Below, piece by piece: positions 35,225-43,445 of a stretch of 64,000 bases of DNA (position 1 is its first letter; every line of letters begins with the position of its first letter). The notes beneath the pieces were generated by a model that was not told the DNA's origin, made no database searches, and was given only the letters and a program-made list of their open reading frames with translations. Source of the DNA: Rhizobium sp. CCGE 510 (GTDB lineage Bacteria > Pseudomonadota > Alphaproteobacteria > Rhizobiales > Rhizobiaceae); the NCBI RefSeq assembly GCF_000292525.1, contig NZ_AEYF01000045.1:744001-808000 (forward strand), in the 5' to 3' direction. The position numbers and the translations under genes were made by a program.

Positions 35225-35944
35225 GTGTCTGATGAATCGGAAGTGAAACGTATCCGCGGGACCGGCTGGAAGAGCGTCTACGAGACGCTCCGCAACGAGA
35301 TCCTGTCGCTCGCTCTGCCGCCCGGTCAGCTTCTCGACGAGATGACGCTCGCCGAACGCTTCGACATGTCGCGCTCGCCGGTGCGCGAAGCCCTGATCAG
35401 GCTCGGCGCCGACGAGCTGGTGGTGACGCTTTCCAACCGCAGCACGATCGTTGCGCCGATCGAAGTGGCGACCTTTCCCAAATATGTCGAGGCGCTCGAT
35501 ATCGCGCAGCGCATGAATACGCGGCTTGCCGCCGCACTCAGGACGGAAACCGACCTGAAGACCATCGCCAAGCGGCTGAAAACTTTCGAGGCGGCAGTCA
35601 AAACCGGCAATCACCTGGCCATGTCGGAGGCCAACAAGGAATTCCACATGGCGATCGCCCGTGCCGGAAAAAACCAGTATCTCGCCTCTTTCTACGAGAA
35701 GCTCCTGTCGCAGGGCCAGCGCATGCTCCACCTGCATTTCGAATATCTGGAGCGGACACATGAGGGTTATCTCCTGACCGACGAGCACACGCTCATGCTC
35801 GATGCGATCAAGGAAAAGAACGTGGATCTCGCCGACGAACTCGCCCACGCCCATACGCGTCAGTTCCAGGACAATTTCATCAACTTCATGCGCGAGAACT
35901 ACACGACGGATGTCGCGCTGGGACCGTTGCGGGCCGCGGAGTAA
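35225..35944 (+). CDS. GntR-family regulator, FCD (FadR) subfamily
   Basis: This 239-residue regulator starts at GTG, with AGAAAGGGA just before. The winged helix-turn-helix spans about 17-80 (GQLLDEMTLAERFDMSRSPVREALIRL), and the FCD effector domain spans 90-225 with metal/ligand residues around NKEFHMAIARAG (about 140). It is divergent from the hydroxyproline operon and co-oriented with the P5C-reductase-like gene, 4 bases downstream. In S. meliloti a GntR protein, HypR, represses the hydroxyproline genes. This looks like its counterpart. Confidence 0.9.
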   Translation: MSDESEVKRIRGTGWKSVYETLRNEILSLALPPGQLLDEMTLAERFDMSRSPVREALIRLGADELVVTLSNRSTIVAPIEVATFPKYVEALDIAQRMNTRLAAALRTETDLKTIAKRLKTFEAAVKTGNHLAMSEANKEFHMAIARAGKNQYLASFYEKLLSQGQRMLHLHFEYLERTHEGYLLTDEHTLMLDAIKEKNVDLADELAHAHTRQFQDNFINFMRENYTTDVALGPLRAAE

Positions 35945-35948
35945 TCGC

Positions 35949-36734
35949 ATGACAATCAACAGCATCGGATTCGTCGGCACCGGCGCGATCACCGAAGCGA
36001 TGGTCCGCGGACTTCTGACCGAACCGGCCTACGCCTCCGAGATCCACGTTTCCCCGCGAAGCGCCCACATCGCCGCGACATTGGCAGAAGAGTTTGCCTC
36101 CGTCAGGATAGCCGGGGACAACCAGACTGTCGTCGATCGCAGCGAGATGGTGTTCCTGGCGATCCGGCCGCAGGTCGCCGAGGAGGTGGTGCGCGCGCTT
36201 TCGTTCAGAAACGGCCAAGCGGTCATCAGCCTCGTTGCAGCGACGGAGCGCCAGGCCCTTCTCGATTGGATCGGAGCCGACGTGCACCTCGTCCAGGCGA
36301 TCCCATTGCCCTTCGTCGCACAGCGGCAAGGCGTCACCGCCATCTTCCCGCCGGATGCCGCCGTCGCAGCGCTGTTCGACACACTCGGAACCGCCGTCCA
36401 GTGTCAGTCGCGGAAGGAATACGATCTTCTCGCAGCCGCAAGCGCTGTCATGTCGACTTATTTCGGCGTCATGGAATCAGTTGCCGGCTGGTTGGAGAAA
36501 AGCGGCCTCGAAAGGGCGAAGAGCCAAGCCTACATTGCCCCGCTCTTCGCAAGCCTGGCGCAGAAAGCCAACAGCCCCTGTAACGAGCCGTTTAGCGCGC
36601 TGAGCCGCGAATTCGCCACCAAAGGCGGGTTGAACGAGCAGGTTCTTTCGGACTTCGACAAGCAGGGCGGCCTTGCCGCGCTTACCGCCGCGCTCGACGG
36701 CGTGCTTGCCCGCATCGAGGGCCGCAGGAGCTGA
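35949..36734 (+). CDS. pyrroline-5-carboxylate reductase-like oxidoreductase (ProC family)
   Basis: This 261-residue protein starts 4 bases after the GntR stop. The Rossmann motif IGFVGTGAITEAMVRGL (5-21) binds NAD(P)H, AIRPQ (about 75) is the usual AVKPQ equivalent, and the helical C-terminal domain carries LSREFATKGGLNEQ (about 218-231), matching the ProC GGxT region in altered form. Canonical ProC makes proline from pyrroline-5-carboxylate. The weakly conserved C-terminal motif and the linkage to hydroxyproline genes suggest a catabolic imine reductase, or a detoxifying role, instead of proline biosynthesis. Confidence 0.85.
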   Translation: MTINSIGFVGTGAITEAMVRGLLTEPAYASEIHVSPRSAHIAATLAEEFASVRIAGDNQTVVDRSEMVFLAIRPQVAEEVVRALSFRNGQAVISLVAATERQALLDWIGADVHLVQAIPLPFVAQRQGVTAIFPPDAAVAALFDTLGTAVQCQSRKEYDLLAAASAVMSTYFGVMESVAGWLEKSGLERAKSQAYIAPLFASLAQKANSPCNEPFSALSREFATKGGLNEQVLSDFDKQGGLAALTAALDGVLARIEGRRS

Positions 36735-36739
36735 AACGC

Positions 36740-37189
36740 ATGGCATCGACATGGCTGCGAATAGGCCTCGGCGCCGTCCTTCCGGCCACCGCGGTCCTTT
36801 TCGGCGGAACCGTCTCGGCAGATGCCGCGGCGGCAAAACGACCGGCCGTTTCCACCGTCATTCTCTCCCTGTCACCACGGACCGTGCGTTGGGCCACCAT
36901 TTATAAGGTTCCCGATCCCGCCGATCACGATCCCTATTACCATGTCGAGGTGATCGAGAAGGAGCGGCATACGCCGCCATGGCAATTCCAACGTCTTGCC
37001 ACCCATCTCGTCGTGACGGCGGAGGCTTTGGACAGGAGCCGCCTCAAACAGAAAGCAAAGACCTATTTTTACAAGGACATCGAGTTCCGGATCTCCTACC
37101 GGGCCTGGCGCGAACAACCTCCGGCGCAAAGGGAGGCCGTGGTTTGCCGTACGGCAATTCTCGAATGCATCAAATCCGATTCAGAATAA
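36740..37189 (+). CDS. secreted hypothetical protein
   Basis: This 149-residue protein has an N-terminal signal peptide (LGAVLPATAVLFGGTVSADA, cleavage near 30). The mature part is mostly beta-strand-like, with YYHVEVIEKERHTPPWQFQRLATHLVVT (about 66-93) and two cysteines near the end (VVCRTAILEC). It begins 5 bases after the ProC-like stop, so it may be the third gene of the GntR operon. I do not recognise a function. Confidence 0.65.
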   Translation: MASTWLRIGLGAVLPATAVLFGGTVSADAAAAKRPAVSTVILSLSPRTVRWATIYKVPDPADHDPYYHVEVIEKERHTPPWQFQRLATHLVVTAEALDRSRLKQKAKTYFYKDIEFRISYRAWREQPPAQREAVVCRTAILECIKSDSE

Positions 37190-37202
37190 GATGTGACGCG
37201 CT

Positions 37203-37751
37203 TCAGAACGTCGGCGGCGTGCAGGCGCTGATGACTTCGCAGGGCACCGGCCCGACGCAGCGGAACCGGTGCGGTCGCCGGCTTTCGAAATAATAGGCAT
37301 CCCCCGGTCCGAGGATACGCCGCTCGTCATCGACTGTCACCTCAAGCCTTCCGGAGAGCACGATCCCGCCCTCCTCTCCCTCGTGAACAAGCGGAATCTT
37401 TCCGGTATCGGCGCCCGGCTGATAACATTCCTTGAGCATTTGCAGGCTGCGCCCGAACAGGCTTTCCCCGACCTGCTTGTAGGAGATGGCGCCCTTGCCG
37501 ATCTCCACTAGCTCTTCGGCCGCATAGAAGGCCTTCCTCGGACGGTCGGGCTCGAAGGCGAAGAATTCCGCCAGCCCGATGGGGATGCCGTCGAGAATCC
37601 GCTTCAAAGCGCCGACCGAGGGGTTGGAGGCGTTCGATTCGATCAGCGAAATCGTCGAATTGGGCACGCCCGTGCGCTTGGCGAGTTCACGCTGGGAAAG
37701 CTTGTGGGCGATACGGAGATGGCGAAGGCGGCTGCCAATGTCGACTGACAT
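37203..37751 (-). CDS. XRE-cupin transcriptional regulator
   Basis: This 182-residue regulator has an N-terminal helix-turn-helix (LRHLRIAHKLSQRELAKRTGVPNSTISLIE, about 8-37) and a C-terminal cupin (EGEEGGIVLSGRLEVTVDDE and GDAYYFESRRPHRF, about 122-163). The layout is like PuuR, which controls polyamine genes. It is divergent from the aminotransferase gene by 142 bases and probably controls it, with the substrate or product bound in the cupin. Confidence 0.9.
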   Translation of the reverse strand: MSVDIGSRLRHLRIAHKLSQRELAKRTGVPNSTISLIESNASNPSVGALKRILDGIPIGLAEFFAFEPDRPRKAFYAAEELVEIGKGAISYKQVGESLFGRSLQMLKECYQPGADTGKIPLVHEGEEGGIVLSGRLEVTVDDERRILGPGDAYYFESRRPHRFRCVGPVPCEVISACTPPTF

Positions 37752-37804
37752 GATACGGTCCGTTTGGGTTGTCCAGAATATCGAAAAACATACCTAGTCA
37801 TCCG

Positions 37805-37815
37805 TTGAATTTCAA
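37805..37815. promoter_or_regulatory. possible operator in the XRE-cupin / aminotransferase gap
   Basis: TTGAA-T-TTCAA is a short perfect dyad in an AT-rich stretch about 80 bases before the aminotransferase start. Location fits an operator for the adjacent regulator. The motif is short and could be chance. Confidence 0.3.
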
Positions 37816-37893
37816 TAACTTGCGCTATCAAAGAAAAGGACTTGTTTGAAAAGGAAAAATTGCCATTGTCGGCGCCAATGACAGGAGGCCAGC

Positions 37894-39225
37894 ATGGATC
37901 AGATCAGCAAGACGAACGCGCCCGTACTCGAGAATTTCTGGATGCCGTTCACCGCGAACCGGCAATTCAAGGCGACGCCGCGCCTTCTGGCGGCCGCCGA
38001 GGGCATGTATTACACCGATGTCGATGGCAACCGGGTACTTGACGGCACCGCCGGGCTCTGGTGCTGCAATGCCGGCCACGGCCGCAAGAGGATCGCCCAG
38101 GCGGTCGAGCGGCAGCTTTCGACCTTGGATTATGCTCCGACCTTTCAGATGGGCCATCCGATCGCCTTCGACTTCGCCGCGAAGCTAGCCGCGAACGCGC
38201 CGGGCGGCCCGGAAGCCAAGCTCGACAGGGTGTTTTTCACCGGCTCGGGCTCGGAATCGGTCGATACGGCGCTGAAGATCGCCATCGCTTACCAGCGTGC
38301 GATCGGCCAGGGCACGCGCACGCGGATCATCGGGCGCGAGAAGGGATATCACGGCGTCGGCTTCGGCGGCATTTCCGTCGGCGGCCTCGTCAACAACCGC
38401 CGGGTCTTCCCGCAAATACCGGCCGACCATATGCGCCATACGCTCGACGTCGAGCGCAATGCCTTTTCGAAGGGCCTTCCCGCCCACGGCGTCGAACTGG
38501 CCGACGATCTCGAGCGCCTGGTGCAATTGCACGGCGCCGAGACCATCGCCGCCGTCATCGTCGAACCGATGTCGGGATCGGCGGGCGTGGTCCTGCCGCC
38601 GACGGGTTATCTGGAAAAGCTGCGTGCAACCGCCGACAAACACGGCATCCTGCTGATTTTCGACGAGGTCATCACCGGCTTCGGCCGTCTCGGCACGCCT
38701 TTCGCGGTGGATTATTTCGGCGTCGTGCCCGATCTCGTCACCACGGCAAAGGGCCTGACCAACGGCGCAATCCCCATGGGCGCGGTCTTTGCCAGCCGCA
38801 AGATCTATGACGGCTTGATGGTCGGCCCGGAAAATTCGATCGAACTGTTCCATGGCTATACTTATTCCGGCCATCCGGTCGCCTGCGCAGCCGGGCTCGC
38901 CACCCTCGAGATCTACGAGGAGGAAGGGCTGCTGACCCGCGCATCCGAGCTTGCCGATTACTGGCAGGGAGCTCTGCATTCTCTGAAGGGCCAGCCTGGT
39001 GTCGTCGACATCCGCAATCTCGGCCTGGTCGGCGCGATAGAGCTGGCGCCCCGAGCGGCAGCGGGAACCCGCGCCTATGACGTCTTCGTCGACTGCTTCA
39101 ACAAGGGCCTGCTGATCCGCGTGACCGGCGACATCATCGCGCTCTCGCCGCCGCTCATCATCGAGAAGGCCCAGATCGACACGATCGTTTCGACGATCGC
39201 CGACGCGCTGAAGCGCGCCGCTTAG
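37894..39225 (+). CDS. class III omega-amino acid:pyruvate aminotransferase
   Basis: This 443-residue PLP enzyme of the beta-alanine/omega-amino acid:pyruvate aminotransferase group has FWMPFTANRQFK near 11, GSGSESVDTALKIA near 115, EPMSGSAGVVLPP near 227 and DEVITGFGRLG near 258. The PLP lysine is in TTAKGLTNGAIPMGA (about 286). It transfers an amino group from beta-alanine, a polyamine product or a similar omega-amino acid to pyruvate. It stands alone, divergent from the XRE-cupin regulator and convergent with an AraC regulator. The PuuR-like regulator hints at a putrescine-type or aminopropionate substrate. Confidence 0.92.
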   Translation: MDQISKTNAPVLENFWMPFTANRQFKATPRLLAAAEGMYYTDVDGNRVLDGTAGLWCCNAGHGRKRIAQAVERQLSTLDYAPTFQMGHPIAFDFAAKLAANAPGGPEAKLDRVFFTGSGSESVDTALKIAIAYQRAIGQGTRTRIIGREKGYHGVGFGGISVGGLVNNRRVFPQIPADHMRHTLDVERNAFSKGLPAHGVELADDLERLVQLHGAETIAAVIVEPMSGSAGVVLPPTGYLEKLRATADKHGILLIFDEVITGFGRLGTPFAVDYFGVVPDLVTTAKGLTNGAIPMGAVFASRKIYDGLMVGPENSIELFHGYTYSGHPVACAAGLATLEIYEEEGLLTRASELADYWQGALHSLKGQPGVVDIRNLGLVGAIELAPRAAAGTRAYDVFVDCFNKGLLIRVTGDIIALSPPLIIEKAQIDTIVSTIADALKRAA

Positions 39226-39245
39226 ACCTGCGTCCGGCATGGCAT

Positions 39246-40265
39246 TCAGCGCTTCAGGACCTGTGACGGCAGTCGACCGAAACGCTTGCGGTACTCGGCT
39301 GAAAATCGACCGAGATGGGTAAACCCCCATCTGAGCGCAATGTCGGAGACGGCCTGTCCCGGGCCGGATTCAAGCAGATCGCGATGGGCGGCAAGCATCC
39401 GGAATTCATGCAGGTAGGCCATCGGCGTCGTATTCCTGAACTGCCGGAAACCCTGTTGCAAGCTGCGGACGCTGACCTTGGCTGCGGTCGCAATGTCGCT
39501 CAGCGAAATCGGCTCGGCCATATGTTCCCGCATGAAGTCGATTGCCGATTTCACGTGGCGAGGAGCCGGGGCCGGAGCAGGGAGCGCAAGCGCCTCCGAA
39601 TAGCGATGGGGACAGGTCTCCAGAAGCAGGTACATCATCGCGTCGCAGAGCGCGCTCAGAGCCAGCGGCGACTGCTGCAGCGGCCCGTCGCCGCTAAGCC
39701 CGCGATAGAGGTTTACGGCGAGTTGCTGCAAGACGAGCCCCGAACCTGCCGTCAGATCGATGATCGGATGGAAATCGGTGTCACCGATAATCGTCCGCTC
39801 GAACATATGCGTGAGCTGTCTGTTGATCCTCGCCTGATCGACGAACAGGCCGAGATGACGGCGCGGGCCGACCAGGCGGGAACCCGAGGCGCGGCCCGCT
39901 CCGAGAATGGAGCCGCGACCGGGAATCGAATGGATCTGCTCCTTCCCGACATCGAAGACGGCATTCCCCTCCATCGGCAGGAATATGATCACCTTGCCGC
40001 TGGGCGCTTCCCGCCTGATCGAGATCAGGCCATCATAGGCACAATCGGCTATGGTCAGCTCCTCCGTCGAGACGAAATTGCAGCGGTAGGCGATAGGCGC
40101 GCCGGCTTGCGCCGCAGCCTTGATCGGGGAGCTAGGCGTCGACAATATTTCCGAGAGTGCGTCAGGGTCTGTACCCTTGAAGGCCGTCTTCCAAAACGAC
40201 GGGCTCTGCCTCGCCGGATCGTGGGGGAAGCTGCCATTGGCGGGCACAGGGGAACGACCGGACAT
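39246..40265 (-). CDS. AraC-family transcriptional regulator
   Basis: This 339-residue regulator has GAGG 7 bases before its ATG. An N-terminal AraC-binding-like domain (about 60-200) is followed by the AraC DNA-binding domain at 235-339: the first helix-turn-helix (SLSDIATAAKVSVRSLQQGFRQF) and the second (AVSDIALRWGFTHLGRFSAEYRKRFGRLPS). It lies convergent with the aminotransferase gene and upstream of dadA on the same strand, though reading away from the dadX promoter. No target is evident from position. Confidence 0.9.
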   Translation of the reverse strand: MSGRSPVPANGSFPHDPARQSPSFWKTAFKGTDPDALSEILSTPSSPIKAAAQAGAPIAYRCNFVSTEELTIADCAYDGLISIRREAPSGKVIIFLPMEGNAVFDVGKEQIHSIPGRGSILGAGRASGSRLVGPRRHLGLFVDQARINRQLTHMFERTIIGDTDFHPIIDLTAGSGLVLQQLAVNLYRGLSGDGPLQQSPLALSALCDAMMYLLLETCPHRYSEALALPAPAPAPRHVKSAIDFMREHMAEPISLSDIATAAKVSVRSLQQGFRQFRNTTPMAYLHEFRMLAAHRDLLESGPGQAVSDIALRWGFTHLGRFSAEYRKRFGRLPSQVLKR

Positions 40266-40347
40266 TCATAACCTCGAAGACAATGGCCATCGGTGATAGG
40301 CGATTTGCGCAATCAACTCTTTTCATTTAGCGGCGTCGGATGCGGTT

Positions 40348-41604
40348 TCAGCCGTAGCGATTGATTGCGAGATCCCGCGCATCGATCTCCGGCGTGCGGC
40401 CGCCGACCAGGTCGCTGATCAACCGCGCCGAACCGGTGCTCATCGTCCAGCCGAGCGTGCCGTGGCCGGTATTGAGGAAGAGGCCGGCGATCTTCGTCGC
40501 GCCGATGACCGGTGTGCCATCCGGCGTCATCGGGCGCAGGCCGGACCAGAAGGAAGCCTTAGACACATCGCCGCCGGGGAAAAGATCGGTGACCGAATGT
40601 TCCAGCGTGCTGCGGCGCGCGAACCCGAGATCGTTGGTATAACCTGAGATTTCAGCCATGCCGCCGACCCGGATACGGTCGCCGAGCCGGGTGATTGCGA
40701 TCTTGTAAGTTTCGTCCATGACGGTCGATTCCGGTGCGCGCGACGCATCGGTGATCGGGATGGTGAGTGAATAGCCCTTGACCGGATAGACCGGCAGGCT
40801 GATGCCGAAGGGCTTCAGCAGCAACGGCGAATAGCTGCCGAGCGCAACCACCACCGCATCGGCACTCATCCGTTCGCGCTCGCGATAGGTGATGACGCCG
40901 CGCACGCGACCAGCCTCGACATCCAGCGCCTTGATCGTCGTGCCATAGGCAAAGCGGACGCCGAGTGCCTCGGCTTTGGCGGCCAGCGCATTGGTGAATT
41001 TGAAGCAGTCGCCGGTTTCGTCCTTCGGCGTCAGCAGGCCGCCGACGATCTTGTCGCGCACGTGCTTCAATGCCGGTTCGACGCGGATGCAGCCGTCCCG
41101 GTCCAGCACTTCATAGGGAATGCCGTCTGCCGCCAGCGCCTTGACGTCCTTGGCCGAGGCGTCGAGCTGCTGCTGCGTGCGGAACAGCTGCAGGGTTCCC
41201 TGCATGCGTTCGTCATAGGCGATGCCGGTCTCGGCGCGAAGCTCGGCAAGCGCGATACGGCTGTAGTCGGCAAGCCGCAGCATGCGGCTCTTGTTGATCG
41301 CGTAGCGCTCGGAGGTACAGTTCGACAGCATCCTCGCCATCCAGGAGAGCATCGCCATGTCGAGTTTCGGGCGCAGGATGAGCGGTGCATGTTTCATGAA
41401 CAGCCACTTCATCGCTTTCGCTGGAATGCCGGGCGCTGCCCAGGGTGAGCAATAGCCGAAGGACACTTCGCCGGCATTGGCGAAACTCGTTTCCAGCGCC
41501 GGGCCTATCTGCCGATCGACGACGATGACCTCGTGGCCTGATTTAGCCAGCTGATAAGCGGATGTGATGCCGACAATGCCGGCCCCCAGAACGATGACTT
41601 TCAT
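40348..41604 (-). CDS. dadA: D-amino acid dehydrogenase DadA
   Basis: This 418-residue FAD enzyme of the DadA family has VIVLGAGIVGITSAYQLAKSG-type FAD motif at its start (residues 3-20) and the family's YCSPWAAPGIPAKAMKWL near 52-69. FWSGLRPMTPDGTPVIG is near 352 and GTLGWTMSTGSARLISDL near 380-397. It is 30 bases after the alanine racemase gene, forming dadX-dadA. DadA oxidises D-alanine to pyruvate plus ammonia, passing electrons to the respiratory chain at the inner membrane. The locus lets the cell use L-alanine through racemisation. Confidence 0.94.
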   Translation of the reverse strand: MKVIVLGAGIVGITSAYQLAKSGHEVIVVDRQIGPALETSFANAGEVSFGYCSPWAAPGIPAKAMKWLFMKHAPLILRPKLDMAMLSWMARMLSNCTSERYAINKSRMLRLADYSRIALAELRAETGIAYDERMQGTLQLFRTQQQLDASAKDVKALAADGIPYEVLDRDGCIRVEPALKHVRDKIVGGLLTPKDETGDCFKFTNALAAKAEALGVRFAYGTTIKALDVEAGRVRGVITYRERERMSADAVVVALGSYSPLLLKPFGISLPVYPVKGYSLTIPITDASRAPESTVMDETYKIAITRLGDRIRVGGMAEISGYTNDLGFARRSTLEHSVTDLFPGGDVSKASFWSGLRPMTPDGTPVIGATKIAGLFLNTGHGTLGWTMSTGSARLISDLVGGRTPEIDARDLAINRYG

Positions 41605-41634
41605 GATCTTCCCAATAATGGAGCCGACGGGCTT

Positions 41635-42768
41635 TCAGCGATATTGCCTGTGATAACGATCGCCGAGACCGGTTAGGATTTCGTAAGATATCGTGCCGGC
41701 ATCCCGCGCCACGTCTTCGAGCGTCTGGTTCGGGCCGAGCACTTCGACGAGACTGCCCAGTGTCAGGACACCTTCGGGGAGCGCCGAGATGTCGACGGTT
41801 ACACTGTCCATCGAGACGCGGCCGACGATCGGCAGGCGGGTGCCGTTGAAATAAACGGCGCCGCGATCGCTGAGGCTGCGCGGCAGGCCGTCGGCGTAGC
41901 CCGCGGCAATGGTGGCGAGACGCATCTCCCCTCGCGTGACATGCGCGCCGCCATAGCCGACCTTGGCGCCTGCCGGCACCGCGCGCGTCTGCACGACGGC
42001 GACGTCGAGGCTGACGACCGGCTCCATCGGGTTCTTCTCGCCGGTGTTGGGCGCACCGCCATAAAGCGCGATGCCGGGCCGGGCAAGCACACCGTGATAA
42101 GCATCGCCGAGCAAGACGCCGCCGGAATTGGCGAAGGATATGTCGAAGCCGGGAAATTCATCGGCGATGCGGGACATCTCGGCAAATTGCTCGCCGTTCT
42201 GCTCGCTCTCAATGTCGTCGGCCGAGGCCAGATGGCTCATGATGAATAGGATCTCGACATTGGTGCCGTTGCGAAGGGCTGCGGCGAGTGAGGGGCGTTC
42301 CTCCCGGGAAAAGCCGAGGCGCGACATGCCGGTGTCGAATTGCAGGACGGCAGGCAGGCAGCGCTTCAGAATACGTGCCGTCTCCGACCATTTCCGCCAC
42401 TGCGCCAGCGAATTGAGAACCGGGACGATGCCCATCTCAGCGCAGGCGATCTCGTTGCCCGGCTGCAATCCGTTCAGCACGAAAATCTGGGCGTCCCGCG
42501 CAAGAGCCGGCCGCAGCCTCACAGCCTCGACGAACTGGGCGACAAAAAAATGCCGGCAACCTTCGCCGTAGAGCGTTGCCGCAACCCGCTCGGCGCCGAG
42601 GCCATAGGCGTCGGCCTTGACGACGGCGCCGGCGCGGACCGGCGCCAGCATCGATGCGAGCGTCTGATAATTGCGGCCGAGAGCAGCCAGATCGATCGTC
42701 AGATAGCCCGTGGCTCCCTGCGCGGTCATAGCGGTGCGTGTGTGGGAAACCAGAATATCGCTATCCAT
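41635..42768 (-). CDS. dadX: alanine racemase (catabolic DadX type)
   Basis: This 377-residue PLP enzyme has Lys51 in AVVKADAYGLG. The C-terminal domain carries VGYGGAHVTRGEMRLATIAAGYADGLPRSL (about 258-287) and VSMDSVTVDIS. The AAGGG site before 42768 supports this start over the ATG at 42729. It precedes dadA and is divergent from an Lrp-type regulator, the standard arrangement of the catabolic dad operon. It interconverts L- and D-alanine in the cytoplasm. Confidence 0.93.
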   Translation of the reverse strand: MDSDILVSHTRTAMTAQGATGYLTIDLAALGRNYQTLASMLAPVRAGAVVKADAYGLGAERVAATLYGEGCRHFFVAQFVEAVRLRPALARDAQIFVLNGLQPGNEIACAEMGIVPVLNSLAQWRKWSETARILKRCLPAVLQFDTGMSRLGFSREERPSLAAALRNGTNVEILFIMSHLASADDIESEQNGEQFAEMSRIADEFPGFDISFANSGGVLLGDAYHGVLARPGIALYGGAPNTGEKNPMEPVVSLDVAVVQTRAVPAGAKVGYGGAHVTRGEMRLATIAAGYADGLPRSLSDRGAVYFNGTRLPIVGRVSMDSVTVDISALPEGVLTLGSLVEVLGPNQTLEDVARDAGTISYEILTGLGDRYHRQYR

Positions 42769-42805
42769 CTCGAGCCCTTCTCTATTGGCTGGGAGTCTAT
42801 GAAAT

Positions 42806-42840
42806 AATGAACGAAATTGCCGATCATTTATTCGTTGATT
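42806..42840. promoter_or_regulatory. candidate Lrp-type operator between dadX and dadR
   Basis: AATGAACGAA (42806-42815) and TTCGTTGATT (42831-42840) form a 10-bp inverted repeat with one mismatch and 15 bases between. It is followed by ATTGCGTTATTGCG, a direct repeat. The gap is AT-rich, as typical for Lrp/AsnC sites. Function is inferred. Confidence 0.45.
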
Positions 42841-42895
42841 ATTGCGTTATTGCGATAATGTCCGCATAATCTGCTCATAATTGGAATGATCAATC

Positions 42896-43360
42896 ATGCC
42901 GGCTCTCGACGCGACCGACCGCAATATACTGAGACTGCTGCGTCTCGACGCCCGTATGAGCAATGCCAGACTCGCAGGCCAGATCGGCCTGTCGCCGTCG
43001 GCTTGCCTCAGGCGCATCAAGATCATGGAAAAATCAGGCGTGATCCGCGGCTATACGGCGCTGGTGGAGACCGGCAATGCCGATGAGATGATCGCCGTGA
43101 TCATCAACATCACCCTCGAACGGCAGACGGAGGACCATCTCGACCGCTTCGAGGCGGCGGTCCGTCGGCATCCGGAGATTCGCGAATGTTTTCTGATGAC
43201 GGGCGGCTCCGACTACCTGCTGCGCGTGGAGGTCGCCAGTGCCGGCGAGTTCGAGCGGATCCACAAGGAGATACTATCGACCTTGCCCGGGGTCCTTAGG
43301 ATTCATTCCAGTTTCTCGATCCGCAATGTTCTGGCGACGCGCACCAGGGGCAGGCGCTGA
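42896..43360 (+). CDS. dadR: Lrp/AsnC-family regulator, probable DadR
   Basis: This 154-residue protein has the AsnC helix-turn-helix at 6-60 (DATDRNILRLLRLDARMSNARLAGQIGLSPSACLRRIKIMEKSGVI, shown by its key parts DRNILRLL and LSPSACLRRI). The RAM effector domain (about 68-150) includes FLMTGGSDYLLRVEV. It is divergent from dadX-dadA with a 127-base gap. Such regulators activate dad genes when alanine is present and usually control themselves. Confidence 0.9.
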   Translation: MPALDATDRNILRLLRLDARMSNARLAGQIGLSPSACLRRIKIMEKSGVIRGYTALVETGNADEMIAVIINITLERQTEDHLDRFEAAVRRHPEIRECFLMTGGSDYLLRVEVASAGEFERIHKEILSTLPGVLRIHSSFSIRNVLATRTRGRR

Positions 43361-43445
43361 ACAACACCGCGCTGGTCGAAATGCACAGGGCGCCACCGCT
43401 CATGCCTCCCGGCATATCTGCTCGAATGATATTCCTATCTGGACT

